From Microthrix sp041394405 (GTDB lineage Bacteria; Actinomycetota; Acidimicrobiia; Acidimicrobiales; Microtrichaceae): a stretch of DNA of 64,000 nucleotides. The notes beneath the pieces are model-generated. The model worked only from the letters and a program-made list of their open reading frames with translations, had not been told where the DNA came from and made no database searches. The position numbers and the translations under genes were made by a program. This document shows positions 11,883 through 21,099 of the stretch, one piece after another. Location of the stretch: assembly GCA_041394405.1 (NCBI GenBank), contig JAWKIF010000006.1, positions 930,001 through 994,000 of the forward strand. The letters are read 5' to 3'. Numbering within the stretch: position 1 is the first letter of the stretch; the number at the start of each line of letters is the position of its first letter.

Positions 11883-12675
11883 AGAGCACGCCCAGCAGCT
11901 TGAGGGCCGAGGCGCCCAACACCGCCGGGATGGCGGCCCTCACCAGGCGGCCGTCGTAGCGGGACGACACCCGCGCTCCGGCGACGATCCCGGGCAGGCT
12001 GCCGACGATCAGCGAGCCGGTGACGGCGGCCGACACGCTGCCGATACCCAGGTGGGCAATGGCGGCGGCGCCCACCAGCGGAATGGCCTGCACCAGGTCG
12101 GTGCCCACCAGCTCGGAGCGCTTCAGTCTGGGATAGAGCAACGTCAGGACGGCGATCATGAGCGATCCGGAACCCACCGAGGTGAGGCCCACGACCGTGC
12201 CACCCACCAGGCCGAGCGCCACCGTGGGCAGCGGTCGCACCGGCGTCGGGGGGCCGTCGAACTCCGCCACGGGGTGACGCGCCCGCCACACCATGACGGA
12301 GGCTGCGGCAAGCAGCGTGAGGCCCAACATCACCTGCACCAGGCTGTCGCCCCGCTCGCCGACGGCCGACAGGAGGGCGACGCCGGCGAGGGCCCCAGGC
12401 ACCGAGCCCAACGCCAGCCATCGCACCAGATCCCAGCGAACCGTGCCGGCCCGGGCGTGAATGGCGCCGCCGAAGGGTTTTACGGCCAGCGAGGTGACCA
12501 GGTCCGAGCCCACTGCGGCGGTGGGCGAGACGCCGAACACCAGCACCAGCATGGGCGTCAGTAGCGCCCCGCCGCCCATGCCGGTGAGGCCCATGGTGAA
12601 GCCGCCCAACAGGCCGCCCACCACCAGCCCCGGGTCGATCCATGCCGCTGCGCCTGCCAACACCCGGCCGATCAT
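11881..12675 (-). CDS. TauE/SafE-family sulfite/anion permease
   Basis: Integral membrane protein of 264 residues with about eight hydrophobic segments. The family signature is in the N-terminal repeat: GLTGMGGGALLTPMLVLVFG, followed by AVGSDLVTSLAVKPFGGAIH. A related pattern recurs in the C-terminal half (GLTSVGSGSLMIAVLTLLYP, LVGTDLVQAIPLVGAAAIAH), as expected for the duplicated fold. Members export sulfite or sulfonates or take up sulfur-containing anions; which one applies here is not visible. It is divergent from nadA with a 158-base spacer and convergent with uvrA. Confidence 0.9.
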   Translation of the reverse strand: MIGRVLAGAAAWIDPGLVVGGLLGGFTMGLTGMGGGALLTPMLVLVFGVSPTAAVGSDLVTSLAVKPFGGAIHARAGTVRWDLVRWLALGSVPGALAGVALLSAVGERGDSLVQVMLGLTLLAAASVMVWRARHPVAEFDGPPTPVRPLPTVALGLVGGTVVGLTSVGSGSLMIAVLTLLYPRLKRSELVGTDLVQAIPLVGAAAIAHLGIGSVSAAVTGSLIVGSLPGIVAGARVSSRYDGRLVRAAIPAVLGASALKLLGVL

Positions 12676-12817
12676 AGATCAATAACCACTAAAAGCCACC
12701 GGGTTAGGTGTATTTGGGCCGTTCGGCCCGGCGGCCGGGCGGGCCGGCGTCGGATCGCCCCGTATGCTGGCCGACGCAGACGCACCCCCGGCCCGGGGGG
12801 ATGCACCAACCTGCCCT

Positions 12818-12824
12818 GGGAGGA
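12818..12824 (+). promoter_or_regulatory. Ribosome binding site deciding the nadA start
   Basis: GGGAGGA lies nine bases before ATG 12834. The upstream in-frame ATG at 12801 and the start at 12708 lack a comparable site and add a leader that is not part of the quinolinate synthase fold. Confidence 0.7.
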
Positions 12825-12833
12825 CCAGCCCAC

Positions 12834-13937
12834 ATGTTGCGACTTCAGGGACGCCTCGGCCCCGACTACACCGATGCCACGCCCGCGGAACTCGACCAGC
12901 GCATTGCCGCCGCCAAGGCAACGCTGGGCGAGCGGCTCTTCATCCTCGGCCACCACTACCAGCGAGACGAGATCATTCGCTGGGCCGACGCTCGGGGGGA
13001 CAGCTTCAAGCTGGCCAAGCTGGCCCAGGCCCGGCCGGAGGCCACCTACATCGTGTTCTGCGGCGTGCACTTCATGGCCGAGGCGGCCGACATCCTCACC
13101 TCCTCGGAGCAGCGGGTGGTGTTGCCCGACTTGAACGCCGGCTGCTCCATGGCCGACATGGCCGACCTGGACGCGGTGGAGGAGGCGTGGGACGACCTGG
13201 CGGCCGTCACCGACATCGAGAAGGTCGTGCCGATTACCTACATGAACTCATCAGCGGCGCTGAAATCGTTCGTGGGCAAGCATGGCGGGGCGGTGTGCAC
13301 CAGCTCGAACGCCCGAGCCGTGTTAGAGTGGGCCTTCGCCAAAGGCGAGGGCACCAAGGTGTTGTTCTTCCCCGACCAGCACCTGGGGCGCAACACCGGC
13401 TTCGACATGGGCTACGACGACAGCGACATGCGGGTGTGGAACCCCCGGGAGGACTTCGGTGGGCTCGCCGAGGCCGACGTCAAGGACGCCACCTTCCTGC
13501 TGTGGAAGGGGCACTGCACCGTGCACCAAAGGTTCCGCCCCCACCACGTCGAGGCGTTTCGGGCCGAGCATCCCGACGGCATCGTGGTGGTGCACCCCGA
13601 GTGCGCCCACGACGTGGTGGAGCTGGCCGACCACGTCGGCTCCACCGAGGTGATCTTGCGCACCGTCACCGAGGACACTGCGCCCGGATCGGTCATCGGG
13701 GTCGGCACCGAGATCCACATGGTGCAGCGGATGGCCGCTGAGAACCCCGATCGCACCGTGGTGTCCCTCGACCCGCTGGTGTGCCCGTGCTCGACGATGT
13801 TCCGCATCGACGCCCCCCACCTGTGTTGGGTGCTGGAGAACCTGGTGGAAGGAAACGTCGTCAACGAGATCCGGGTGGACGACGACACCGCGGAGTGGGC
13901 CCGGGTGGCGCTGCAGCGCATGCTCGACATCGTCTGA
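12834..13937 (+). CDS. nadA: Quinolinate synthase A
   Basis: Fe-S enzyme that condenses iminoaspartate with dihydroxyacetone phosphate to quinolinate in de novo NAD synthesis. With the ATG at 12834 the product has 367 residues, typical of the long NadA form. LGHHYQRDEI, the substrate-binding His pair, is near residue 40. The three [4Fe-4S] ligands are in place: Cys76 (VFCGVHFMAEAAD), Cys257 (HPECAHDVV) and the CPC at 317/319 (PLVCPCSTMF). Partners NadB and NadC are not in the window, which is unusual because actinobacteria commonly keep nadABC together. The following hydrolase starts immediately after the stop codon, so the two are probably co-transcribed. Confidence 0.96.
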   Translation: MLRLQGRLGPDYTDATPAELDQRIAAAKATLGERLFILGHHYQRDEIIRWADARGDSFKLAKLAQARPEATYIVFCGVHFMAEAADILTSSEQRVVLPDLNAGCSMADMADLDAVEEAWDDLAAVTDIEKVVPITYMNSSAALKSFVGKHGGAVCTSSNARAVLEWAFAKGEGTKVLFFPDQHLGRNTGFDMGYDDSDMRVWNPREDFGGLAEADVKDATFLLWKGHCTVHQRFRPHHVEAFRAEHPDGIVVVHPECAHDVVELADHVGSTEVILRTVTEDTAPGSVIGVGTEIHMVQRMAAENPDRTVVSLDPLVCPCSTMFRIDAPHLCWVLENLVEGNVVNEIRVDDDTAEWARVALQRMLDIV

Positions 13938-14783
13938 GTGGCCATGGGTGACGTATCGGGCGCCTGGCCGCTGAGCTACGAGGAGGTTGGGAAGGGGGGT
14001 TCCCCGTTGATGTTGGTGCACGGCTTCACGGGCGGACGGCAGGACTTCGACGACTGGATGACGCCGCTGGCCGATGCCGGCCACCACGTGGTGGCGCCCG
14101 ACCTGCGGGGTCACGGTGGCACCGGAGGCCCCGACGATCCAGGGGAGTACAGCCTGGAGCACTTCGCCGAGGATGTGGCGGCGCTGGCCGACCAACTGGG
14201 ATGGGGTTCGTTCAACCTGCTGGGGCACTCGATGGGGGGCATGGTCGCGCAACACCTGGTGTTGCATCGGCCCGAGCGGGTGACGGGTTTGGTGTTGATG
14301 GACACCCACCACGGTCCGGTACGGGGCATCGACCCCGAACTGCTGGAGCTGGCGATTGCGGTGGCCACGAGCGAGGGAATGCAGGCCCTGGCCACCGCAA
14401 TGGATGCCCTGGGTGCCTCGCCGCTGGAAACCGAGGCAGCCCGCAGGTTGCGGGACGAACGCCCCGACTTGGTGGCACTGGATCGGGCCAAGTTCCTGGC
14501 GTCACATCCCGCCATGTACGCCACGATGGGCCGCCTGCTGGTGGACCGGCCCGACCGGCTGATGCACCTGGCCGAGGTGGCGGTGCCCACGCTGGTGATG
14601 GTGGGCGAGCTGGACGCGCCGTTCCTGGCGGCCAGCCGGCGAATGGCCGAGACCATCCCCCGGGCCCGGTTGGTGGTGCTGGAGGGTGCCGGCCACTCGC
14701 CCCAGCGAGAGACACCCGAGGCGTGGTGGGCGGCGCTCACCCAGTTCCTCGAATCCATAGGTTCGGCTTCCTCCGGCGAGTGA
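13938..14783 (+). CDS. Alpha/beta-fold hydrolase (Ser nucleophile)
   Basis: A 281-residue single-domain hydrolase. It shows the oxyanion-hole segment LMLVHGFTGG near residue 30, nucleophile elbow LLGHSMGGM with Ser98, and a C-terminal GAGHSPQRE carrying the catalytic His. The cap region between about residues 120 and 200 is short and helical. The substrate is unknown; esterases, C-C hydrolases and lactonases share this pattern. GTG 13938 abuts the nadA TGA with no spacer, and ATG 13944 two codons later is an alternative. The tight coupling to nadA is positional and does not prove a role in NAD metabolism. Confidence 0.88.
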   Translation: MAMGDVSGAWPLSYEEVGKGGSPLMLVHGFTGGRQDFDDWMTPLADAGHHVVAPDLRGHGGTGGPDDPGEYSLEHFAEDVAALADQLGWGSFNLLGHSMGGMVAQHLVLHRPERVTGLVLMDTHHGPVRGIDPELLELAIAVATSEGMQALATAMDALGASPLETEAARRLRDERPDLVALDRAKFLASHPAMYATMGRLLVDRPDRLMHLAEVAVPTLVMVGELDAPFLAASRRMAETIPRARLVVLEGAGHSPQRETPEAWWAALTQFLESIGSASSGE

Positions 14784-14931
14784 GGTCGGCGGTCACCTAC
14801 CGGCCGACGCGTCCGGCTCCCGAGGCCGAGTGACGCACGCGATCGTGCGGCACGCGCCGGCTTCGTTGGAATCTGCCATGGCCTGGCGAGTCGGATAACC
14901 TGCCGACTCCGACAGCCACTGTCGGCTTCGC

Positions 14932-16878
14932 ATGCTGGCCTTCTCCACCCCACTCATCGAACCGGCCTTGGTGCTGGCGCTGCTGTTCGTGCTGGTTCTG
15001 GTGGCGCCGTTGGGCGCCCGGGCGCTGAAGGCCCCGCCCATCATCGGCCTCATTGCCGCCGGCATCGTCATCGGCCCCTCCGTCCTGGGTCTGCTCGAGC
15101 GGGAGGGCACGGTGGAGGTGCTCGGCAATGCGGGCCTGTTGTACCTGATGTTTCAGGCGGGGCTTGAGCTGGATCTGGGGGAGTTCAGGGATCGGCGCAG
15201 CCAGGCCATCACGTTCGGCGCGCTGACCTTCCTCATCCCCTTCGGCGTCGCCATCCCGGTGAACCTGTCCCTGGGGTTCACCGGCACGGCGTCGGTGCTG
15301 CTGGCGATCAGCTGGGCACCCCACACGCTGCTCGCCTACCCCACGGTGCAGCGGCTGGGACTGTCGAAGGCCAGGTCGGTGGCCACCACGGTCGGCGCCA
15401 CCATCATCACGGACACCGCTGCCCTGATGGCGCTGGAGATCCTGATCGAGTCCCATGAGGGCAACCTGAATCCGGGATTCGTGCTGCGCCTCGTCCCCGT
15501 CGCCGGCGCCGTGGTGGCGTTCATTGTGGTGGGCCTTCCGTGGCTGGGCCGCCAGTTCTTCGCCACCATCGGCCAGGACCGGTCCGTGCGCTTCCTGTTC
15601 ATCACGGCGGCCATGTTCCTGTCGGCCGGGCTGGCCGAGTTGGCCGGCCTGGAGCCCATCATCGGCGCTTTCCTGGCGGGCCTGTCGCTCAACCGGCTGG
15701 TGTCGGAGGGTTCCGAGCTGTCGGCGCGCATCGAGTTTTTCGGTTCGGCGTTCTTCATCCCGGTGTTTCTCATCTCGGTGGGCATGCTGGTGAACCTGGG
15801 CGTGGTGCAGCGCAACCCGGAGATCCTCGTTCGGGCCGCCATCTTCTCCGCCGTGGCATTGCTCACCAAGGCGGCCGCCGCGTTCATCGCCGGCAAGCTC
15901 TTCGGGTACAGCGGTACCGAGATCGGCATCATGACCTCGCTGTCAACGGCGCGCGCGGCGGCCACCCTTGCGGCTGCGTTCGTGGGCCTGAGCGTGGGGT
16001 TGATCTCGGAGATCACCGTCAACACGGTGGTTCTGGTGATCCTCGTTACCAGCCTGGTGTCGTCCGTGTTGGCCACCAGGTTTGGCACCCAACTTCCGCC
16101 CCCGGTGGAACGCCACCGATCGCCGGCCGAGAAGGTACTGGTGCCGGTGGGGGACCCCGAGCGGGCCCGAGGCGTGCTGAAGCTGGCGGGCATCTTGGCC
16201 GCCCCCGACACGGGCACCGTGGTGCCGGTGTCGGTGTTGGACCTGGAGGCAACCCAGGGCGACGTGAAGGAGCGCCGCAAGGTTTTGGCCGAAGCCGAGC
16301 GGACGATCTTGGGCGAGGGTGCCGAGGCCACGTCGGTGGTTCGCCTGGACCTCACCCCGTCGGCGGGCATGTTGCACGCGGCGGTCGAGCAGGCCGCCAC
16401 CATGGTGCTGGTGGGTTGGAAGGGCTTCGCCAGCCGAAACGGTTCGGCCTTCGGACAGCGGGTGGACGCCCTGCTGGCAGCGTCACCGGTGCCGGTGGTG
16501 GTGGCCCGCATGGGCCCCCAGGAACAGACCCGGCGCGTCGTGGTGGCGGTTGCCGACCACGACCTGACCCCTGCCGGGGAACCGGGCATGGAGCTGGCGG
16601 CCTTGGTGGCCCGCCGCCTGGCCAAGGCCCACCGGGCGGAGTTCCACATCCTCACACCCCGCGAGCAGGTCACCCACGAGACCCTTCGCCTGGAAGAGGG
16701 GGAGGGCGCGCTGCGCGTGGAGAAGCGGCGCCTGGCGGTCTCGCTGCGCGACCTCACCACGCCCGGCGATCTGGTGGTGGTCACCCAGCCCCGGGTGGAG
16801 CCCGGCCTGGGCGGCGAGGTGCCGCGGTTGGCCAGGGCGCTTCCCGATCGTTCGCTGTTGGTCGTTGCCCCCCGCTAA
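14932..16878 (+). CDS. CPA2-family cation:proton antiporter with C-terminal stress-protein-like domain
   Basis: Sodium or potassium/proton exchanger of 648 residues. Residues 1-385 or so contain about twelve hydrophobic helices, including FQAGLELDLGEF, SWAPHTLLAYPTVQRLGL and LEPIIGAFLAGLSLNRLV, the core of the Na_H_Exchanger fold. From about residue 400 the protein becomes soluble, with VLVPVGDPERARGVLKLAGI, a Usp-like alpha/beta domain, and a second similar segment beginning near RRVVVAVADHDLTP. Two tandem Usp-like domains on an antiporter suggest nucleotide- or signal-controlled gating, which is inference. The gene stands alone, 148 bases after the hydrolase and 112 before uvrC. Confidence 0.88.
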   Translation: MLAFSTPLIEPALVLALLFVLVLVAPLGARALKAPPIIGLIAAGIVIGPSVLGLLEREGTVEVLGNAGLLYLMFQAGLELDLGEFRDRRSQAITFGALTFLIPFGVAIPVNLSLGFTGTASVLLAISWAPHTLLAYPTVQRLGLSKARSVATTVGATIITDTAALMALEILIESHEGNLNPGFVLRLVPVAGAVVAFIVVGLPWLGRQFFATIGQDRSVRFLFITAAMFLSAGLAELAGLEPIIGAFLAGLSLNRLVSEGSELSARIEFFGSAFFIPVFLISVGMLVNLGVVQRNPEILVRAAIFSAVALLTKAAAAFIAGKLFGYSGTEIGIMTSLSTARAAATLAAAFVGLSVGLISEITVNTVVLVILVTSLVSSVLATRFGTQLPPPVERHRSPAEKVLVPVGDPERARGVLKLAGILAAPDTGTVVPVSVLDLEATQGDVKERRKVLAEAERTILGEGAEATSVVRLDLTPSAGMLHAAVEQAATMVLVGWKGFASRNGSAFGQRVDALLAASPVPVVVARMGPQEQTRRVVVAVADHDLTPAGEPGMELAALVARRLAKAHRAEFHILTPREQVTHETLRLEEGEGALRVEKRRLAVSLRDLTTPGDLVVVTQPRVEPGLGGEVPRLARALPDRSLLVVAPR

Positions 16879-16990
16879 CGCCCCGTCCGTCGGTGGTGGA
16901 TGAGGGAGATCCTCGTGCGGCGGTGCCGGCCACCTGGGCGGCTGGGGCAACCGCCCGACCCGAGCGACGGGCCGCCGTAGGCTGGCCGGG

Positions 16991-18880
16991 ATGGTCGAGC
17001 GTCCCCCCGCAGGCACGATTCCCGACGAGCCCGGCAGCTATCAGTTCCGGGACGGTGATGGCCGCGTCATCTATGTCGGGAAGGCCAAGTCGCTGCGTCA
17101 ACGCCTCTCGAACTACTTCGCCGACCCGCGCTCGCTCCCGCTGCGCACCGCTCAGATGGTGGCCGCCGCCCAGTCGGTTGAGTGGATCACGGTGCGCAAC
17201 GAGGTTGAGGCGCTCATGCTGGAGTACAACCTCATCAAGGAGCACCGGCCGCGCTTCAACGTGCGGCTGGTGGACGACAAGTCCTATCCCTACCTGGCGC
17301 TCACCATGGGTGACGAGTGGCCCCGAGCCATGGTCATGCGCGGCCGCCGCAAGAAGCCCAACCGCTACTTCGGCCCCTTCGCCCATGCCTACGCCATCCG
17401 CGAGACCCTCGACCTGCTCCTGCGCACGTTCCCCATCCGCACCTGTACCGACGGCAAGTTCAAGCGCTACGCGGCCAGCGGGCGGCCGTGCCTGCTGTTC
17501 CACATTGAGAAGTGCTCGGGGCCGTGCGTCGGGGAGGTGACTCGCGAGGACTACGACCAGATGCTCACCGAGCTGGCGGCGTTCCTGGAGGGCGATACCG
17601 AGCCCGTGCTGGCCGAGCTTCGGGGCCGCATGAACGAGGCTGCCGCGGAGCTGGAGTTCGAGGCGGCGGCCCGTCTGCGCGATCGGCTGGCCAACGTGGA
17701 GCGGGCCGTCGAGCGCCAGCAGATGGTGGCTCCCGGCAACGAGAGCTTCGACGTGGTCGGGTTGGCCGAGGACGAGCTGGAGGCGGCGGCTCAGGTGTTT
17801 CACGTGCGCAAGGGTCGGGTGGTGGGCCGCAACGGCTTCATCCTGGACAAGGCGCTGGATCTGGACACCGCCGAGACCGTCGCCGAGGTGATCGAGCAGC
17901 TCTACGCCGAGGACCCGGTGATGGGATTGCCTCCGTTGGTCGTGGTGCCCGCCGAGCCGGCGGACGGCGATCTGTTGGCGCGTTGGTTGGCCGAACGGCG
18001 CGAGACCAAGGTGGAGATCCGGGTTCCCCAGCGGGGCGGCAAACGCGAGCTGCTGGAGACGGTCACGCGCAACGCCTCGGACACCTTTGCCCGTCACCGG
18101 CTGAAGCGGGGTTCCGATCACAACAGCCGGGCCAAGGCGCTGAACGAGCTGCAGTCGGCGCTCTCGCTGCCTGAGGCGCCGCTGCGCATCGAGTGCTTCG
18201 ACATGAGCCATCTTCAGGGCACCGACTACGTCGGGTCGATGGTGGTGCTGGAGGACGGCCTGCCCAAGAAGAGCGAATATCGGCGATTCAAGGTGCGTTC
18301 GGTGGGGGGCCGCTACGCCGGCGACTCCGACGATTTCGCCGCCATGGAGGAGGTCGTCACCCGACGCCTTACGGCCTACGCGGCCGACCGGCGGTTGCCG
18401 CTGGCCGAACGGGGCAAGTTTCAGTATCCGCCCCAGCTCTTGTTGGTGGACGGCGGCAAGGGCCAGCTGGCCGCAGCGGTGCGGGCGCTGGAGGCCACCG
18501 GATTGGACGAGGAGATCCCCGTGGCCGCGCTGGCCAAGCGCTTTGAGGAGGTGTTCGTGCCCGGCAGCGATGCGCCGGTGGAGGTGCGCCGCGGCAGCGA
18601 CGCCCTGTTCCTGCTGCAGCGCATCCGCGACGAGTCGCACCGCTTTGCGATCGGCTATCACCGCACCCTTCGGGCGAAGCGCTCCACCGCCTCGGTGCTC
18701 GACGACGTGGCGGGCCTGGGCCCCACCCGCAAGAAGCGCCTGCTGGCCGAGGCGGGAGGGATCACCAAGCTGCGTGCGGCTCAGCCCGAGGAGTTGCGGG
18801 CGTTCGGCTGGTTGCCCGACGCGGTCGCCGATGGCGTCTGGGAGGCGTTGCACGGGGTCCCCGTGCCCACCTCACGCTAG
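16991..18880 (+). CDS. uvrC: UvrABC system protein C (excinuclease endonuclease)
   Basis: Endonuclease subunit making both incisions around a UvrB-marked lesion. The 629-residue protein starts at ATG 16991 with the GIY-YIG nuclease domain (PGSYQFRDGDGRVIYVGKAK). A Cys cluster follows near CLLFHIEKCSGPCVGEV. Next come the UVR motif (ELEFEAAARLRDRLANVE) for UvrB contact, an RNase H-like nuclease core (IECFDMSHLQGTDYVGSMVV and LLLVDGGKGQL) and a C-terminal helix-hairpin-helix pair (VAGLGPTRKKRLLAEAGG). The length is standard. In many actinobacteria rapZ, yvcK and whiA follow uvrC; here two minus-strand genes do. No SOS box is visible upstream. Confidence 0.98.
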   Translation: MVERPPAGTIPDEPGSYQFRDGDGRVIYVGKAKSLRQRLSNYFADPRSLPLRTAQMVAAAQSVEWITVRNEVEALMLEYNLIKEHRPRFNVRLVDDKSYPYLALTMGDEWPRAMVMRGRRKKPNRYFGPFAHAYAIRETLDLLLRTFPIRTCTDGKFKRYAASGRPCLLFHIEKCSGPCVGEVTREDYDQMLTELAAFLEGDTEPVLAELRGRMNEAAAELEFEAAARLRDRLANVERAVERQQMVAPGNESFDVVGLAEDELEAAAQVFHVRKGRVVGRNGFILDKALDLDTAETVAEVIEQLYAEDPVMGLPPLVVVPAEPADGDLLARWLAERRETKVEIRVPQRGGKRELLETVTRNASDTFARHRLKRGSDHNSRAKALNELQSALSLPEAPLRIECFDMSHLQGTDYVGSMVVLEDGLPKKSEYRRFKVRSVGGRYAGDSDDFAAMEEVVTRRLTAYAADRRLPLAERGKFQYPPQLLLVDGGKGQLAAAVRALEATGLDEEIPVAALAKRFEEVFVPGSDAPVEVRRGSDALFLLQRIRDESHRFAIGYHRTLRAKRSTASVLDDVAGLGPTRKKRLLAEAGGITKLRAAQPEELRAFGWLPDAVADGVWEALHGVPVPTSR

Positions 18881-18900
18881 GTCGGCCCCTCGTTTCGACC

Positions 18901-18949
18901 CAGGTGTGGAGGGGTGCCCACCACTGTGGCAGGCACCCCTCCACACCTG
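18901..18949. repeat. Perfect 18-bp inverted repeat after uvrC
   Basis: CAGGTGTGGAGGGGTGCC (18901-18918) pairs perfectly with GGCACCCCTCCACACCTG (18932-18949). The 13-base loop holds a further CCAC-T-GTGG hairpin. It lies 20 bases after the uvrC stop and 15 bases before the end of the convergent MpaB-like gene. It may work as a bidirectional terminator, but it is longer and more perfect than needed and could be a mobile palindrome. Confidence 0.75.
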
Positions 18950-18964
18950 TGCCGCGCGCACCGC

Positions 18965-20218
18965 TCAGGCGTTCACGCCGAAGCGGGCGGCCAGCGTGGC
19001 CTCGGCGGCGGCCGTGAACCCGCCGTCGTCGTCGGCCCCATCCTCGGTGCTCACGTCGTAGTCGTGGTTGCGAAGCGACCTCATGGCTCGGTCGTAGCCG
19101 ACCAGCACCCGCCGTCGCTTGAGGGTGCCGACACCGGGTACGAAGCGGTCGGCCAGGCTGGAGGGAACGGCGGCGGCCTGCAGCGCGCGAACCGGCCACC
19201 CCGTGGATGTGCTGCCGGGGCCGGCGTCCAGGCCGAACTCGGGGCGCCCGGCGTCGGCGGCCCCGTACCAATCGGGAGCGGACAGGTGGCGGTGGAGATC
19301 GCCGAACACGCGCCGTGCCACCGCTGCGCCCCGCCGGTCCGGCGCCAGCCGCCCGGCCTGGGCGCTGACGAACCGGACGTAGGCCTCGCCGCCCAGCAGC
19401 TCGGGGAACGCTTGGTGCCGCGCCACGGCATGCCACAGGTCCCGCTCCTCCTCGATGGAGTCGGTCAGGAGCGCCTCGTCGATGCCCAGCAACCAGCCGA
19501 CGTAGCGCCACAGGTGGTGGTGGGCGTCCACCTGATCCCGGCTGAGGGACACCCCCAGCCTGAGCAGCGACCGGATGTTGAGGTAGCTGAAGAGCGAGCT
19601 GGTGATGGCCAGCATCGTCTGGTCGATGGGCACCCCCGCCCAGGAGGGCTTGGCGATGTCGTTCTGCGTGATCCAGTACCTGATGGAGGAGTGCAGCAGC
19701 CGGACCTTCACCACGATGTTGTGGCCGTCGCTGTCGGGGAGGTGCCCTCCGTCGGCGGCCAAGGCAAAGATCATGGCCGAGGTTTCGGTGATGCGACGCC
19801 GGGGATCGCCCCCCAGGCGGCCGGTGGAGCCGGTCACCAACGCAGCGCGAACGAACGCAGCCCCGGCGAAAAGCGAGTGAAACAGGGACATGCCGTAGAA
19901 GGGATGGGTGTTGGTGACCAGCCGTTGACCCTCCACGATCATGTCGGTGTTCACCCATGGCGGCAGGGTGCGGGTCTGTTCGTACAGCTCGGCGAACATG
20001 CCGCCCTCGGAGCGGGCCAGCGCCGCCACCTTGGAGAGCTGATCGCCGACCCCGGCGGCGCCCCGGTAGCCGTCGGAGCGGACCGCATCGATCACCTGGT
20101 CCGACAGCGGGTCACCCACGTTCATCCAGCGGTCGCAGAACGCCTCGTCGAACCGCCCGGAGTAGTCGACGTCGGCGAACGGCGTGATGGAGGCCAGGTC
20201 GTGTTGCCAGTCGGTCAC
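18965..20218 (-). CDS. MpaB/DUF2236-family oxygenase-like protein
   Basis: A 417-residue protein of the oxygenase MpaB (DUF2236) family, some of whose members are haem-dependent (latex-clearing and mycophenolic-acid pathway enzymes). Conserved-looking segments are FYGMSLFHSLFAGAAFVRAA, VKVRLLHSSIRYWI (a His expected near the haem) and AHHHLWRYVGWLLGIDE. The GTG start at 20218 overlaps the TGA of the upstream hydrolase in the four bases GTGA, so translation is coupled. A longer frame extends upstream but duplicates the hydrolase 3' end and is Arg-rich and unlikely. The substrate is unknown. Pairing with an epoxide-hydrolase-like enzyme hints at an oxidise-then-hydrolyse route. Confidence 0.8.
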   Translation of the reverse strand: MTDWQHDLASITPFADVDYSGRFDEAFCDRWMNVGDPLSDQVIDAVRSDGYRGAAGVGDQLSKVAALARSEGGMFAELYEQTRTLPPWVNTDMIVEGQRLVTNTHPFYGMSLFHSLFAGAAFVRAALVTGSTGRLGGDPRRRITETSAMIFALAADGGHLPDSDGHNIVVKVRLLHSSIRYWITQNDIAKPSWAGVPIDQTMLAITSSLFSYLNIRSLLRLGVSLSRDQVDAHHHLWRYVGWLLGIDEALLTDSIEEERDLWHAVARHQAFPELLGGEAYVRFVSAQAGRLAPDRRGAAVARRVFGDLHRHLSAPDWYGAADAGRPEFGLDAGPGSTSTGWPVRALQAAAVPSSLADRFVPGVGTLKRRRVLVGYDRAMRSLRNHDYDVSTEDGADDDGGFTAAAEATLAARFGVNA

Positions 20219-21012
20219 TCGGATTCCCCGCGTTCGGCGATGACGTCGGCGTCGGCCCAGTGGGCGACGAGCGCATCGGCGGCCGCGTCGGGCCGCTGGC
20301 ACATCCACCAGTGGCCTGCTCCCTCCAACCGAAGCACGTCGGCACCGAGGTCGGCCGCAACGGCGGAGGTCATGGCGTCGGTCCCGGCGAAGGTGTCCTC
20401 GGTGGCCAGCACGACCAGCCCGGGCGGCAGCTGCTCACCAGCCAGTTTGCGTCCCAGATCGGCCATGTAGGGCTGGGCAGCACCACGATAGAGGCTCAAG
20501 ATGGACGAGCCCATGTCGTCGTTCATGGCGGCCGCCATGTCTGCGGCAGCGTCGGGGGTGACGCCCATGCCCACGTATCCCTCGGCTCGTTCGGCGACGT
20601 CCATGGCCGCCATGGCGGCCACAACCTGTTCGCCAACCTCGGGGGTCTGCCACAACTGGCCCATCTCGTGCCACTCGTAGTCGGCGTGCAACAGCCCGGC
20701 GACGTCGGCCGTCCAGGTGCGTACCAGCTCACCTCGGCGAGCCGACTTCAGCTGGGCCAACACGGCATAGAGGTGCCCGGCGCCCCAATCGTGACCGACC
20801 AGATCGACGGGGCGGTCGCAGCGTTCCAGCTCGCCGATCAGCCAGTCCCGGTAGTCCTGTGGCGACCGCGGCGGGCGTTCCCCTAGGGGCGCACCGAAGC
20901 CGGGCGGTGACAGGCACACCACGTCGTCCACGCCCCGATGGGCCAGCTGATCGAGCAGCGGGCCCCACACCGCCGAGCTCTCGGGGTTGCCGTGAACGAG
21001 GACTTTGGTCAT
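20215..21012 (-). CDS. Alpha/beta hydrolase with Asp nucleophile (epoxide hydrolase/dehalogenase-like)
   Basis: A 265-residue hydrolase. The oxyanion-hole HGNP follows strand 1 (TKVLVHGNPESSAVW). The nucleophile elbow reads VGHDWGAGH with Asp75 in the nucleophile position. The catalytic His is in EGAGHWWMCQRPD. An HDWG elbow is typical of epoxide hydrolases and haloalkane dehalogenases rather than of esterases. ATG 21012 fits the domain start; the open frame continues upstream but only across the lemA antisense region. Its stop overlaps the start of the MpaB-like gene (GTGA). It is divergent from lemA with 87 bases between. Confidence 0.85.
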   Translation of the reverse strand: MTKVLVHGNPESSAVWGPLLDQLAHRGVDDVVCLSPPGFGAPLGERPPRSPQDYRDWLIGELERCDRPVDLVGHDWGAGHLYAVLAQLKSARRGELVRTWTADVAGLLHADYEWHEMGQLWQTPEVGEQVVAAMAAMDVAERAEGYVGMGVTPDAAADMAAAMNDDMGSSILSLYRGAAQPYMADLGRKLAGEQLPPGLVVLATEDTFAGTDAMTSAVAADLGADVLRLEGAGHWWMCQRPDAAADALVAHWADADVIAERGESE

Positions 21013-21087
21013 GGGCGTGCGCTCCGGGTCGGCTACGAGAGGGTGCCCGACGATACCGGCCGTCCTATCATGGGTGCTTCGCTCGAC

Positions 21088-21094
21088 GAGGAGG
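21088..21094 (+). promoter_or_regulatory. Ribosome binding site deciding the lemA start
   Basis: GAGGAGG ends five bases before ATG 21100. The upstream in-frame ATG at 21070 has no such site and would add ten polar residues before the membrane anchor. Confidence 0.7.
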
Positions 21095-21099
21095 CCCTC

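Noticed and set aside
20219..20308. Longer N-terminus of the MpaB-like protein
   Set aside because: The extra 30 residues are Arg-rich and antisense-like, overlap the hydrolase gene, and GTG 20218 gives a standard GTGA coupling.
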